Part shown: piece after piece, positions 34,886 to 46,599 of the stretch | Layout of the letters: each line of letters opens with the position of its first letter | How positions within the stretch are numbered: the first letter of the stretch is position 1 | DNA from: Streblospio benedicti | Taxonomy: Eukaryota > Annelida > Polychaeta > Spionida > Spionidae | Assembly (NCBI GenBank): GCA_019095985.1 | Contig: CM032661.1 | Span: forward strand, 5,739,227-5,803,226 | Direction of reading: 5' to 3' | Length of the DNA: 64,000 nucleotides | The notes under the pieces: generated by a model | Databases searched by the model: none | Seen by the model: only the letters and a program-made list of their open reading frames with translations | What the model was told of the DNA's origin: nothing | Made by a program: the position numbers and the translations under genes

Positions 34886-36090
34886 GGTATTTCCTGTACT
34901 TTCCCATATAGCGCTATCATCCCCGAATTCCAATTACGAGAAGTACCAGAGAACACCAAAACAGCACGGAACACTATTTTTACACATGCTAATTTCGTCT
35001 CAAGCAATTGTAGAAACGACAATACAAACGATAAAAAGATGATTTTGGATTGACCGGTTGGCGTATTATTTCCCAATTGTGACTATTAGTGGCACTTTTG
35101 ACAGATGTTTTGAGGCATATCATCTCATCACCGATTTCACGCTAAATCAGCAATGCCGTAGAAATTCACACCTTATTCAAATAGGGACAACATTAGTGAA
35201 TCGTGGCTCCCTTGCTTCATTAGACGCATGCGAAAAAACGGACGATTGAATCGTAATTAAAATGCCACTGTTTCGCCACACCACAACGGCAATCGCTATA
35301 GTGTGTGTCATATTCAAGTTTGTTTTGTTTCTTGCTTTGTATTGTATTGTATTGACAATGGTCATTCACACAAGACCCCTCACCGCACTAATACAAGCAA
35401 AGGAGTGATCCCATGGTCATTATAACGAAGCTACCACAAAGAGGTTGTGTCACTTCAGCTGTGCTATATGCAGGCAGCAAACCTGAACATCTTATTATCA
35501 ATCTATTACATTATATCTGGTGTGATTGTTAAAGGACATGGATGAAATAACTATAGGCTTGAATGTTTGGACAAAGAAAACATGTTGCGACAACATCAAA
35601 AGTCTTGCAAATTAGAATTTGACAGATTCCAATAAATATCTATCAAAACTCTCTTCACTATGAATAACGCCACCCACAAGAAACAAACATACATCCAATC
35701 ACCAACGACGAAGCACCAAACGTTCAAATAAAATTTGAAACGGACTCTATCCTCACGTGGTGGCCTACTGATTCCTGTCACCCGGCCGAGTCTAATAATC
35801 GACCAAACATTAACTCCGTCACGGTGTCTCGTTCGCCGGCCGGTCAAGCATACATAATGTCCCCATTGTTTGACACGCTGGAAACGTCAGTGGCTAGAAC
35901 GCGCTAATTTGGCTTCACGGTTGTTAGTCGGGGAGGAAATGAGAACGTGTTATTTTGTTTGGGAGGGTCGATGTCGCTTCAATACTCCGCGCACTCACTC
36001 GCAATTAGAATAGTGGCCGATGTAATTAAGATTAATCAAATTGCATCATGAGCTGGGATAATTTTCCCAGCCATATGCCACGGAATATTG
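34886..36090. promoter_or_regulatory. Candidate cis-regulatory region, several islands
   Basis: Over 1 kb free of repeat families. The clearest parts are 34890-35290 and 35740-36090, with CCCATTGTTTGACA (Sox-like, 35862) and GTAATTAAGATTAATCAAAT (homeobox cluster, 36020). No exon signals. Confidence 0.35.
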
Positions 36091-37330
36091 TGGTGACAAA
36101 CGGAGTTGTAAGAATTTCAAGTTGATAACTAAACGGTTTACAGTACGAAAAATTATGCATATACCTTAAACAATGATACAATCAAATGCCAGTTACATGG
36201 GATTTTAGGATGAAGAATCGTGAATTTAGTTGGTGGGCTTCAACACGAATATGTTTCTATTGTAATTTTATTGGTCTAGATTTCGACATGGTTCAAACTA
36301 GTAGGTGGACAATAACATGGGATGGGTGTTTGGACAGTTGTGTATAGTAACTGTGACATACAAAAAGATTTTAAGATTATGATTCAGATATTCACTTCCA
36401 TGATTACAAACGTTAAATTTACATAGCCGGCAGAAGCGAAAAAACGCTTTAACGATTACTTCAAGTTTGATATTTCGAGTGTTAACAGACTTTTCTTTTT
36501 AAAAGCTGAATTGTTTTCAGATTAATATTTAATTTGCAGGTCCAAAAATAGATCATCTGACCTTCCTTTGATCTGAGCAAAGTTGCTTTGTTGATTTACA
36601 CGTCAATACAACGAAAAAGCCATGTAAAGCTGAATGTTACTAACCAAAACAAATGTTTAATTTCGATTCATAGGAAAAGCACATATTTGCCGGGGATAAT
36701 ATTTGGCGAATCAATGTTTTCTGTCGATGATCGACATGTATTTTGCAACGATCCAAGTCACTTATCTGCCTTTGATTCTGCTTTTTGGATAGAGACATTG
36801 AAAATGCGTATTAGAAATGAAAATATATCATTTACAATTGCCAGAGTAAATAAAAATGGGTACTTTCAGTTGGAACATTCATAAATAATGATAAAGAAGT
36901 CTGTTGATATGTATACACTGACTACCAAAATTATACAACTATATAGCAACTCATCCAAACTTAAAGAAAGACTAACCTCAAAATTTGGACATGAACAAAA
37001 TCTCGAACATTGAAATAATTCCCATATTAATGCAAATTCATGTAAAAGCACAAAACCAAAATTGACAATTTTTCAACCTTAAAGCCGATGAGCATATGCA
37101 CTAATTACAAAAAAAAAAAAAAAAACTACTCTCATAAAAATTATACTACTATTTTTCTTATTCTTCTTTTTTCATGGGCCAATACCATTTATCATAATTA
37201 GTAGAAGTATCTGTATTTACATACATATGACATATTATGAAAAAAACATCACCCTTTACATTTAATAAACATGAAAACTATGGGATAAATAGCTAAAAAG
37301 CTACAAAGCAGTACAAGTGTAACACAAGTG
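36091..37330. other. AT-rich sequence, nothing recognised
   Basis: Includes a 98-codon open frame (36588-36884) with no domain or splice support and an A-run at 37109. No repeat family. Confidence 0.45.
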
Positions 37331-37630
37331 TCAACAGTGTAACTCCATTCATGAACGTCCCGAGTCCCCGAGGAAGTGAGATCTAAATGCTGATGCTATT
37401 CATCTGCACGCACTAACAGTCAGGCGGCTAATGACAGAGCCAGTGACAGTTAGGCGTTTAATCAGTGCCCATTATGGTGCATTATGGGGCGGCTGTCAAT
37501 CACGCGAGCTTGCGATAACTCACCACAGAGGGCGCTGTGCGCTGCTCGGGGGAATTCGCTTTATCAGATTCGTCATTAAGCTTTTCATTGATGACTGGGT
37601 TTTGGCAGTTCGAAAATGACACTTATTTTA
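37331..37630. promoter_or_regulatory. Candidate cis-regulatory island
   Basis: Repeat-free block. CACAGAGGGCGCTGTG at 37525 is close to a CTCF core but one base short in spacing. GCGTTTAATC and GGCTAATGAC are homeobox-like. Confidence 0.3.
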
Positions 37631-38075
37631 TGAGCTGATGATGATTGCTGACAACTTGGGAAAGATGACTTTCGTTATAGCGTTATACGGTGGAAAGTTG
37701 TTGGCTTAAAGTTGTAGGGATGAAAGTAAAATATTCAAGAGAGGCAATATTCGACATAGCCAACTGATCTGTTCAAAATGTTGAACAGAAATAAAATTAA
37801 CTGCAAGATAAGAGAAATTTTGAGATAAGGCATTTTAAGATGATGACGTTCTACTGTAGTTTTGTTTTCATTTCTCCTATATATATAACTTAATCATGGT
37901 ATAATGTGGTAATAAGGGATAAGATCCTGAGTACAGCATGTTTTATCTTCCATCTAGACAGCTGGCTATGGCAGCTCCCCCCCATACCATAGTTAGCAGA
38001 TATAAAAATCAATTCGCCAAGAGACGTTTAACCTTTTTAGACCGAGGAAAATATCAAGAAAAAAACTAAATATTA
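37631..38075. other. Nothing recognised
   Basis: Contains a possible family E right end (GACGTTCTACTGTAG at about 37847). Otherwise AT-rich unique sequence. Confidence 0.35.
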
Positions 38076-38257
38076 CGGTAAAACTTACAATCTCCGATAA
38101 AGAGACCACCTCTATAATACCAAGACCATTTCTGGCAGTTCCCGACCTAAAAAAACCCACCAACATGAGACTCTGTGAAGAGACCACTTCTCTATTTACT
38201 GATTGAGACCAATGGAAGCCAGCATTGAGATGGTCTTAATAGAGAGGTTCTATTGTA
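38076..38257 (+). mobile_element. Family D MITE
   Basis: The left end is altered (CGGTAAAACTTAC); right end GAGAGGTTCTATTG-TA. Confidence 0.85.
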
Positions 38258-38560
38258 TCAACAAAAAGCTAATAACTAGTACAGTTTAATGACCTTGTTC
38301 AATGACAGTTAACAGCTGTTCTTATGCAGAAGTTACAACTTTTTCCCTTCCAAAAACGACGTTTCTCACCTTTTTTGGTGGAGCTGAATGAACGTCCTAA
38401 TTGAATAGGAGGATCTCGGCAGATCAAATTCTATGTTTTAAAGAAAGGAAATCAATTTTCTTAATTTCATCAAAAACACCTTTTTTAATGTGACCTTCAG
38501 AAGCTTGTTTTTTATTTTCTGAAGATGACTGCATTTGATTTTTTTGTAAACATTTCTTAC
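38258..38560. other. Nothing recognised
   Basis: AT-rich sequence between family D and repeat B copies. Confidence 0.35.
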
Positions 38561-38561
38561 C

Positions 38562-38802
38562 CAACCAAAGGTGAGGTCGTCACATTAGTTTATTGTGTAC
38601 TAAACCTAACCATTCAAAGCAATAGACATTGTTTAACATACATCTCTGGAATCCCCAGTTATGATATCTATAAGAGATGGAATACATGAGTTGATTTTGA
38701 GTTACATGTATGCAAATGAGCTGCTCTGATTGGCTGCAGGCATCAGTAACTTTATAGATTTTGACTGTGGCATTGATAAACGACACAGTAGACTGGGGGT
38801 GA
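38562..38802 (-). repeat. Repeat B copy 4
   Basis: Minus-strand reading keeps CAGTCTACTGTGTCGTTTAT, GCCACAGTCAAAATC, GCTCATTTGCATACATG, TCATAACTGGGGATTCCAG and CCTTTGGTTGGG. Confidence 0.8.
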
Positions 38803-39403
38803 CATTTCTTAAAGCTTAATCTGCACCCTGGTTATTAAAAGTCATCAAACCAAAGAAAATCAAATACATATAACATACTGATCTATCAAACTGGGGAGTG
38901 GGCTGTTACAAGAGGGTGCAGTTACTATATATTCTTAAGGACATTTAAGAAAAAGATGGGGGTAGGGCTGTTCCAACCTTTAACTATGGGATAACTTTTT
39001 TTCAAAAATCAACTCTAAAATGCAAAATGGAACCTGTATTTGGATAACTTTAGAATAATCATGCTAATTTGATTTGCGAGCTGTCACCAAGCGAGTTGTA
39101 AATTACGAAGAGGTGAAACTTCGGGGTGAAACTTTTCTGCACTCATTTCTATTCTGTAAACATCATTACAAACATCTCCCTCCCTTTATAAAGATCAGCT
39201 ATGACATTCTTGACACGAAGACAACTTTTTCTACAGGTTCACACCAATTAATCATCACAGTTGGACAACACAATCGGCTCTGTCAGACCAGTCACTAAGG
39301 ATCACAATGAGGCACTCATTCAATGATGCAACAGATTCCAGATGTTACAAAACACGCTCTTTTGTCAAACGGACACCTTATTTCACGAGATTTTACGGAC
39401 ATA
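38803..39403. other. Nothing recognised
   Basis: Unique sequence; open frames overlap and have no coding bias. Confidence 0.35.
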
Positions 39404-39605
39404 CAGTAGAACCTTCAATAAGAGACCACCTCTTTATTGAGACCACCCCTAAAGTAAGATCATTTCTCATGGTCCCAAACTTAGATAAGGAGACTGACAT
39501 GAACCTCTACAAAAAGACCACCTCTCTATTAAGATTACATGGCCGTTCGGCAAAACTGTTCCACTGATAGAACCTCCCATCATGAGCACTTCTTTATTGT
39601 AACCA
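39404..39605 (+). mobile_element. Family D MITE, 3' end rearranged
   Basis: Intact TA-CAGTAGAACCTTC start. After GGTTCC-like ACTGTTCCACTG (39560) the sequence continues with another degraded unit to about 39605. Confidence 0.82.
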
Positions 39606-39840
39606 CCTCTCAGTCTCCCATTCAGTCACTAGTCAGCTCATTCACAATAGTAGAAATTGTGGAGGACTAGCACTGAATCCAATTCTCTCGTCCTGCATAC
39701 GAGTTGCTGCTAAGTCAAAACAAGGCAACTTGTCAGGATGAGTAACTTTTGGTGATGACTAGAACATTTTTTAAGTTACTAGTCCTGCTGTAAATAAACT
39801 ATTGAGGCCTTCACTGTCCCAAACTGTCATCGTTTAACGA
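39606..39840. other. Nothing recognised
   Basis: Unique sequence between two family D copies. Confidence 0.3.
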
Positions 39841-40013
39841 GACCTACTTGAAAAGCTATAAAGCGACCACCTCTCTATTGAGACCCCCTGTATATTAAGA
39901 CAGTTTTTGGCAGTTGCAAACCTGTGTAAAGAGACCACCATAAAGCGACTACCTCTCTATTGAGACCCATTGAAGGCAGCCCTGGGTGGTCTTAATAGAG
40001 AGGTTCTAGTGTA
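39841..40013 (+). mobile_element. Family D MITE
   Basis: Left terminus lost; right end AGAGAGGTTCTAGTG-TA. Contains three GAGACC(A/C)CC sub-repeats. Confidence 0.82.
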
Positions 40014-40029
40014 TTTCACACAATGTTCA

Positions 40030-40830
40030 GATGCTGACTTATTGAGTACTGACACGAGTATAATGACGCATGCCACTCAACTCTGCTCCTCTAAATAAAC
40101 AATATCAATACACTCATACAGGAAAGGTCAAACGAAGCAACAATCCGAGTATCAAACATGATGTCAGTCAACACAAAACTCGTAAACTTTGCAGCATATG
40201 TCCATCCCAGCACGACAACAAATTATCTGCTATACCATAAATCCAACGAATTTCACGCAAATGCCACGATTTAAAAAATGGCGGCGTGCTTAAAAAGTTG
40301 ATGGGCGAATAAAGGGGCCATTGTGCGCCGTTTTGAAATCAGCCGTCAAACTGAGCAACAACCACAAAAATGGCAACTGTGATTTAAGTCGTCATGGTAA
40401 CATCTTGCCCCGGCAATACCCCTCTTGTTACCGCCAGTTTCAAGCACAATGCCACTTTGTCACATAATTAATTTTGAAACCGTAAGCGAGCACAACGGCA
40501 TTGCTGCCAAAGAGTTTTAATTAAAACCTTTAGTGTAGACCTATCGAGTCCCGAAGACAAAAACCCGGCCACTTTTATCGCCGAAATCAAACAACATTAA
40601 TTTCGATCAGCACGGAATAGTCGAGTAATAAATATCACCCGCCACCTGGGTGGTCGTTCAACGCGACTTTTCACCCTCGATTTTCGCCCATTAACCGACG
40701 CGCTTGTGTCTTTACAACGTCGCTTCTAATGCGCCGAATATGGTAATGCTAATGATACACCGGCCGACTGCTGATATAATGTTGGTTAATAAAGACGGTA
40801 TTATTCATGCGGCCCTCGAGCTTTAATGTC
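40030..40830. promoter_or_regulatory. Candidate cis-regulatory region (largest in the intron)
   Basis: About 800 bp, repeat-free and GC-shifted. It contains GGGGCCATTGTGCG (Sox-like, 40316), CACATAATTAATTTTG (40460), AGTTTTAATTAAAACC (40513) and GCCACCTGGGTGG (partial CTCF-like, 40641). Dense homeobox-type sites fit a developmental enhancer. That it regulates Irx is inference. Confidence 0.38.
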
Positions 40831-41693
40831 TACCCCTCCAATGGCATGTCATACGGGCCTTTTACACCCTCTTGACTTATTTGACACATGTGCCGGCCCA
40901 CCCTCAACCACCCTCCCACACCTAATGGATCCTATTGAGAACAAGCCAATGGGCAGGAGGAATGGCTGCCTGGCTTATTATTATGATCATACCATACAGG
41001 ATGTCTCAATGGGAAGTGCTGCTACTGCATACATTGACTGATCATTATTTCCCACATATCGTCATACATCATCTGTATTAATGAGCAATTGTGTTGAATA
41101 ATGTCTCTTTAAGCATCAAAAAGCATTATTCTTCTCACTCGAAATATGACATGATTTTAGGCTATCTGAAATACATTTGATGGTAAAATCCGGGGGTAAA
41201 ATAATGAGCGTGCCACCCAATCCAACCCTGACTTGAAAGACGGTAGTTTCTTTTATTGTTGATTTCACATCCCTATCTTTAAGATACTCATTTTGATAAA
41301 CAAAAACAAAAAACAAACAAACAGAAAACAAACAAGAACTACATATCCAACAAATATATCTATCAACCCACCCACCTCCCACCCTTTCTCCCTGAACTGA
41401 CCACCGAGAGTCCCCTGCCCGCATGCCCCCTCCTCCCCACTCCCCCAGCCACTTAACTCCCTGACACCTCACCTAAAAACCCTCCACCACAAATCTCCAA
41501 ATCTGCGACATAATCAATTTGCTCTCGAGTCCGCCATAACCACCCGGCCCCTCGTCCTTTTGTGCTACTCACAGCGACCCTAAATAGGCGGGCAACTAAT
41601 AGCCAACCAGCTATAACCCCGCGACCTCCACCCGACCCTTGACCTCCACCAGTGACCCCTACAGGCAGGGGTCGAGCGAAAAAGCCGTGCTTG
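40831..41693. other. Nothing recognised
   Basis: Includes a C-rich tract at 41360-41460 and an A/C-rich patch at 41300. Short open frames are by-products. Confidence 0.4.
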
Positions 41694-41873
41694 CAGTGGA
41701 ACCTTTCAGAAAGACCGAGTCTATAACAAGACCACCTCTGTAATAAGACCATTTTACACAGTCACAAACCTTCATAAAGAGACCAAAATGAACTCGGATA
41801 AAGAGACCACCTCTATAATGAGACCACTTGAGGTCAACCACTTCGGTGGTCCAAATCAAAAGGCCCAACTGTA
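41694..41873 (+). mobile_element. Family D MITE
   Basis: CAGTGGAACCTTTC to GGCCCAACTG-TA; otherwise full length. Confidence 0.87.
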
Positions 41874-42912
41874 TCGAGTTATGGATGTGCATTTGCAGTC
41901 AATGCAGATGTTGCCCTTGCAAGGCATTCACCTAATTACCTAATCAGGCTGATTACCCAGATTGATATGAGAGCACGGGACAATAGGATCTACCAACACG
42001 CCACAATAGAGGCTAAAAAAAACCTTGGACAGCACCAACTGCTTTTCAAAAAGTGTAATATGTTGTAAAAAAGTGTCTCGGTCAACGTTGGCTGAACCAG
42101 TTAATGTCAATCTTTGTGGTAACGGAAAGTCATTCGTTTTCAATTTATCACTGGAAATTAATTGTTCCATTGACTTTTTTATTTGAATGGTCATTATCTT
42201 GAAGTAAACTCGATGTTATAAGATCGTATTTTAGGTTTTTGGGGTTGTCTTGTGAAATACCAATAACTGGGGACTTGACCGCCTTATTTGAAATTCTGAT
42301 ATTACATTATACTTAATATTATCTGAAGCCTATGGTACACCTTACATATTAATACATTAATCACAAAAAGATTTTCAGTCCAACAGTAACAGTATTTATA
42401 TGCTCAACAAGACACATTTTTAGCTAGTTTTGAAGTTATGTCCGAAACACCAATGCAAAAGTAAATGCAAATGCGCTTATTTACAGTTGCAATTCAATGC
42501 TATTGCGATCTAGCAAATTAACATTCACACCAGGTCATTGGCAGCATCCTTTTCACTCTCTATTGCCAATAGCACTATCGCAGCTTCATTAATAAATAGC
42601 AAGAGACCAACAGAAATCAACCTAACACATTAGGCTATAGAACAAGAATACTGTGATATGACAATGTTCACATCTGCAATGATAGTTTTCATGAAGGTCC
42701 AATAAGCCAATGGAACAAATTACAAAAACAATCCCAACCATTATCCTTTTAAAGGCTCTCGTTTTACGAATGAGAGATTCATTGGGGTGTCGGATGACCG
42801 CTAATGGTTGGCTGCAGCTGGTCATGTTATTGTTGCTGCTTGACCCCCGGTCAGTCTGGTCACCAGGGAGAGAGAGTGGACAGAACGGCGAATTTTTGAT
42901 CCCAGTCGGGGT
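41874..42912. other. Unique sequence, nothing recognised
   Basis: ACACCAGGTCATTGGCA at 42527 is shared with 22103. No exon. Confidence 0.4.
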
Positions 42913-43152
42913 CAATGAGAGAGGACGGGCAAATATTATAGAGTAGAACCTTTCTATTAGGACCACCTTTGGGACCAGTGTTAGGTGGTCTCAATAGAGA
43001 GGTGGTCTCTATACAGAGGTTCATTCTGGTAGCTTTATGAAGGTTTGGGACCGTGAAAAGTGATTTTATTACAGAGGTGGTTACAATAGAGAGGTGGTCT
43101 TAATTGGAGGTTCTACTGTAATTTGCAATGAGAGAGGACGGGCGATGTTATA
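42913..43152. repeat. 28-bp direct repeat flanking a family D copy
   Basis: CAATGAGAGAGGACGGGC then AATATTATA at 42913-42940 recurs at 43126-43152 (two or three differences). It is much longer than the TA target duplication of the enclosed element. Confidence 0.8.
42942..43120 (-). mobile_element. Family D MITE
   Basis: Full length; AGTAGAACCTTTC to GGAGGTTCTACTG-TA. It carries an extra inner GGTGGT unit. Confidence 0.88.
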
Positions 43153-43245
43153 ATTGCAATGACAGAATGCATCTTTCGGGATGTTCGGCAAATCCTCCAT
43201 TACAATGTTTTTTCGCCTGTAATTTGGTCGTACACCCTAGTTTTT

Positions 43246-43496
43246 GTGACATTTATCAATACTGCAGTCAAAATATATAAAGTTACGCTACTGGTGTCTG
43301 CAGCCAATTACAATGAGCTGATTTGCATACTTAGGTTTGAAAAAGTGTGCTTGCATGCAGGCCTTAAAGATGTCATAACTTAGGATTCTCAAGGTAGATT
43401 GCTTTGAAGTACCAACTAACCTTTTTTAAAGAACAAAGTGATGTTCCTTTTTACTTGCGACCTTAACCTTTGGTTTCAACCTAACCTTTAAGAAAG
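43246..43496 (+). repeat. Repeat B copy 5, next to the Sowah exon
   Basis: GCAGTCAAAATATATAAAGT, GAGCTGATTTGCATACTT, AAAGATGTCATAACTTAGGA and two CTAACCTTT-type 3' pieces. It ends about 25 bp from the splice donor of the 43521 exon. Confidence 0.78.
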
Positions 43497-43520
43497 CGTA
43501 TTTATTATTTTTTTACATAC

Positions 43521-43593
43521 CGTATCCCTGGACCAGGAGTTCTATGACGGATTCGTGGCCGTGCATCGCTGCCAGGTGTAGAGGTGTGTAGCC
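43521..43593 (-). CDS. Sowah: Sowah, penultimate coding exon (ankyrin repeat)
   Basis: A 73-bp exon read on the minus strand. It has a pyrimidine-rich acceptor (TTATTTCCAG) and a GTATGT donor. It encodes GYTPLHLAAMHGHE followed by SVIELLVQGY and one extra G. This is the core of an ankyrin repeat: TPLHLAA is the first helix and VIELL the second. The closing G is completed to glycine by the next exon, 20.5 kb away, so phase 1 matches phase 1. The exon begins on a codon boundary; in SOWAH proteins a preceding exon would supply the first ankyrin repeat and the linker before GY(T/F). I searched 43.6-64 kb for a TALHWAAKHG-like segment and did not find one. A copy of repeat B ends only about 25 bp from the donor. 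No lone ORF caller would report this exon because it contains no usable start. Confidence 0.92.
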
Positions 43594-44375
43594 CTGGAAA
43601 TAATAAGCACACATGTACTTGAAACATTCACGCCATTGCAGAAAATCAATCAATTATTATATCTAAGAAACACTCATAAATCCTGCATTCTGATGGGCAT
43701 AGGGCCAAAATCGGTAATATGCGCAATACTGCCCTCTAAAATGGGATCATACAAATTTGGGTAAACTACACATAAGTAGTGCTGGTGGAAAATACTCAAA
43801 AAATTCAAGCAATTGCAGGAAATCAATCAATCTAATTCTCGTCAATGTCTTCATTTTCCCAAAAGCAGTAGTTGGACAGAAAACAAAAATACATAATTTA
43901 CAGAAAAGTAGGTGATCAGATGACAGTTGGCCAAATACACCATCAAAAATCATGTTAAAAGGCAAATAAAATATAAAGACAGCCAGGTGCAGCTATAGAT
44001 GAAACTCGCTGTGTTGAAACTCTGGAGAGAACAGTTACATTTATCACTATTCTAGATAACCAACTGCTATATGTTCATAATGTGGTTGAATGAGCATTAA
44101 ACTAAAAAATAGATAACAGATTATTCGAGAGACGAGTTACCAGGATAACGCAGTTCCACTGTATCTCTGGATATGTTTAGAATACAAATCGCACAATTTG
44201 ATTGTTTTTTTTAACTTTTTTTTCTCACTACAAAGCTGGCCATTTTTAAAATCTTTGGGCACATTTGATGTCAGAAATGACAGGTTAAAAATGTAAGATA
44301 AAGATGAAGCAATGACCGTAGCAGAATCTTTTAACTATTTTCCAGACATGTTTAAAAAAAAACAACGGAATTGTA
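43594..44375. other. Sowah upstream intron, nothing recognised
   Basis: AT-rich; no ankyrin-type exon seen. Confidence 0.4.
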
Positions 44376-44935
44376 TGATTAGCGTTCGACGTCACATTTC
44401 TTCTGTAAGAAGCAAAAAGGGTACAACAAACTCGCCATTTAAGGCTCACGAGCAAATAAAACTGACGAGTTACGAGCCGACGACCCGGCAGCCTCGGAGA
44501 AATATGGACAGTGTCCATTCCTCATGTCACCTTTGACCTTTGGGGCCAGCTGCCGCCTCGGCAACATTTATCAACGGCTTGAAGGTGCAATTTCCAGCCG
44601 ATACATCAGATATGATTGGAACACTGTCTATTCTATTTGCATGAAGAGCAATGCATGGGGGTCGCCGAGGTTGGATTTACGTAGCGTTCCATGATATATC
44701 TGCCCCGAGATATTGAGATTTTAATGGCTGCCGCTGATGGATCGCGAGGATATAGTAACAGGAAGACATATGTCAGCCACCGTCTGATTGGTGGAAGCGT
44801 CGGAGCATCTGATTGGTGCACACAATGGAGTGCATCGTTCGAAAATTGTCTGCTGCTGTTGTCTGGTGATACAATAGTGGAGCGCATTGTGGATCGATGG
44901 CGGCAACGTCGGAAATAATGGATTGGGGGCTCGTA
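44376..44935. promoter_or_regulatory. Candidate cis-regulatory island
   Basis: Repeat-free, GC-shifted block just upstream of the ankyrin exon, with repeated TGATTGGTG (44787, 44810; CCAAT-box on the minus strand). The 104-codon minus frame (44633-44947) has no splice support. Confidence 0.3.
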
Positions 44936-44944
44936 GTATGAAAT

Positions 44945-45193
44945 CAATTACTCAACAATGCTATCAGAGCACCCTCATTTGCATATTTGCGTTTGAAAAT
45001 GAGTGCTTGTATTTATCCCTTAATTATAACATAAATGGGAATTCCCCAGGTAACCTGATCATTATGTTAACAGCAGCTGTCTGCTGCTAGAAATGCTTAG
45101 GTTTAGTACATAGACCAAAGTGATGTGGCCACCTAACCTTTGGTTAGATGAACAAAACAAAGTGATGTGGCCACCTAACCTTTAGTTGTGTGA
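44945..45193 (+). repeat. Repeat B copy 6
   Basis: The 5' third is lost. CTCATTTGCATATTTGCG, GAGTGCTTGTATTTATCC, then two 41-bp 3' units ending TTGGTTAGATGA and TTAGTTGTGTGA. Confidence 0.82.
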
Positions 45194-45400
45194 CCTATTG
45201 TAACCAAAGTCTCATAACAATCCGCAAACTCTCTGTCCGAAAAACAGCTACAATAGATCGTGGAGCTGCGGAAATCACACTGTCAAGCCGCGTCCATCTG
45301 CACCGCAAATCTCGGCTAATGCAGTTGCCGTGTCGAGGCGTTGTCATGACAGCGACCTCGAGGTCACAGCGACCTCTATAGGCTGGTTCTTAGTGATTCT
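45194..45400. promoter_or_regulatory. Candidate island; first copy of a duplicated GC-rich segment
   Basis: CTAATGCAGTTGCCGTGTCG through CATGACAGCG (45316-45354) is echoed at 45934-45975. No repeat family or exon signals. Confidence 0.28.
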
Positions 45401-45411
45401 TACTGTATATA

Positions 45412-45572
45412 CAGTAGGACATCCAATAAAGACCACCTGTCAATTGAGATCACCTCTGTAATAAGACCACTTTTCACAGTACCAAAATGAATCTCTGTAT
45501 AGAGACCACCTCTCCATTGAACCCGCATAACACTGATCCCAAAGGTAGTCCTAATAAAGAGATTCCACTGTC
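45412..45572 (+). mobile_element. Family D MITE
   Basis: TA-CAGTAGGACATCC to GAGATTCCACTG; slightly shortened inside. Confidence 0.86.
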
Positions 45573-45929
45573 TAGCAGTTTTCGTTGCCATGCTTCATTA
45601 TTACTAGCAGGATTTGGTAGAACATGTGATATTACAATGGAACCTTGACTTCCTTAAATCTAAATAAACTAAATATATGTGCGCTACACACATAACAACA
45701 ATGTAGACGCATGATACTACATTTCAGAAAGTACATCCCAAATTAAACAATAATACGTGTAATATCCATATTCAAGGACACTTTGGACTATTATGGCATT
45801 ATTCCAATATGTCATTTTTCATAACATTCATTCAAACTTTCTGCACCAAACAAGATGACATTTATGAAAGTCAGTTTAGACTGAAGAAAGGTATCGGACA
45901 AAAAGGTGAGATTTTTTAATCATAGAATG

Positions 45930-46085
45930 CCGTCTAATGGAGTTGACATGTCGGGGCGGCGGCCATGACAGTGCTGGGGTCGCCACTTCCAAGCAGGGAG
46001 CAGGCTGTGGGGCCGTCACTTCCACTCCACGGACTCCCACACGCCTCTAGGGCTTCTACAGGGGTTAAAATGCCACGGCCACACA
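45930..46085. promoter_or_regulatory. Candidate island; second copy of the duplicated segment
   Basis: CTAATGGAGTTGACATGTCG then GCCATGACAGTG, followed by a GC-rich block. See the copy at 45316. Confidence 0.28.
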
Positions 46086-46599
46086 AAAGTTTTTGAGTCG
46101 TTTTTACTTGTGAAAGCGATTGATTTCATATTTTTATATAACATGGACACAAGAGACTACGATATTTCTTCTATTATATATAGATGTATATATATATAGT
46201 CTGCTCTTTCGTGCTCTTTGGAAGCCTTACTTCAAGAATATTTTTGAATTTCACACATTAATGTTAGTCTTCAACATACAGGTTCATTAATGTAATAACT
46301 TTTCCCATGTACTGTTTTAAATATATCCTTTTCTTCCAGAATTTAGACATGCTGGCCAGTTGACAATCACCAAGTAACTGGTGTCCAGAACTAGGACCAT
46401 ATTTCACACTGCGACATAATCATAACAGCAAAATAAGACACAGGAACTTTTTGAACGGTCTTAAATATGGAATTATGCATAAAGTTTAACATGCTAATTG
46501 TTACTTGACTCACAGAGCAATTGTAATTGATTGTGTTAGTTGTAATTCTTGTTGTTGTTTTTTACTACTCGTTCTGTGTATTTGGAGACAATAAAATTT

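Larger units (their letters stand above)
22974..43520 (-). other. Sowah: Giant Sowah intron (20,547 bp)
   Basis: Defined by the GTATGT donor at 43520 and the CAG acceptor at 22974. It splits a glycine codon inside the SOWAH ankyrin domain. It contains family D, B and G repeats and tandem repeats. It also contains at least six repeat-poor GC-shifted islands listed separately. In bilaterians, Sowah introns are known to house enhancers of the neighbouring Irx genes; that these islands are such enhancers is inference. Confidence 0.9.
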
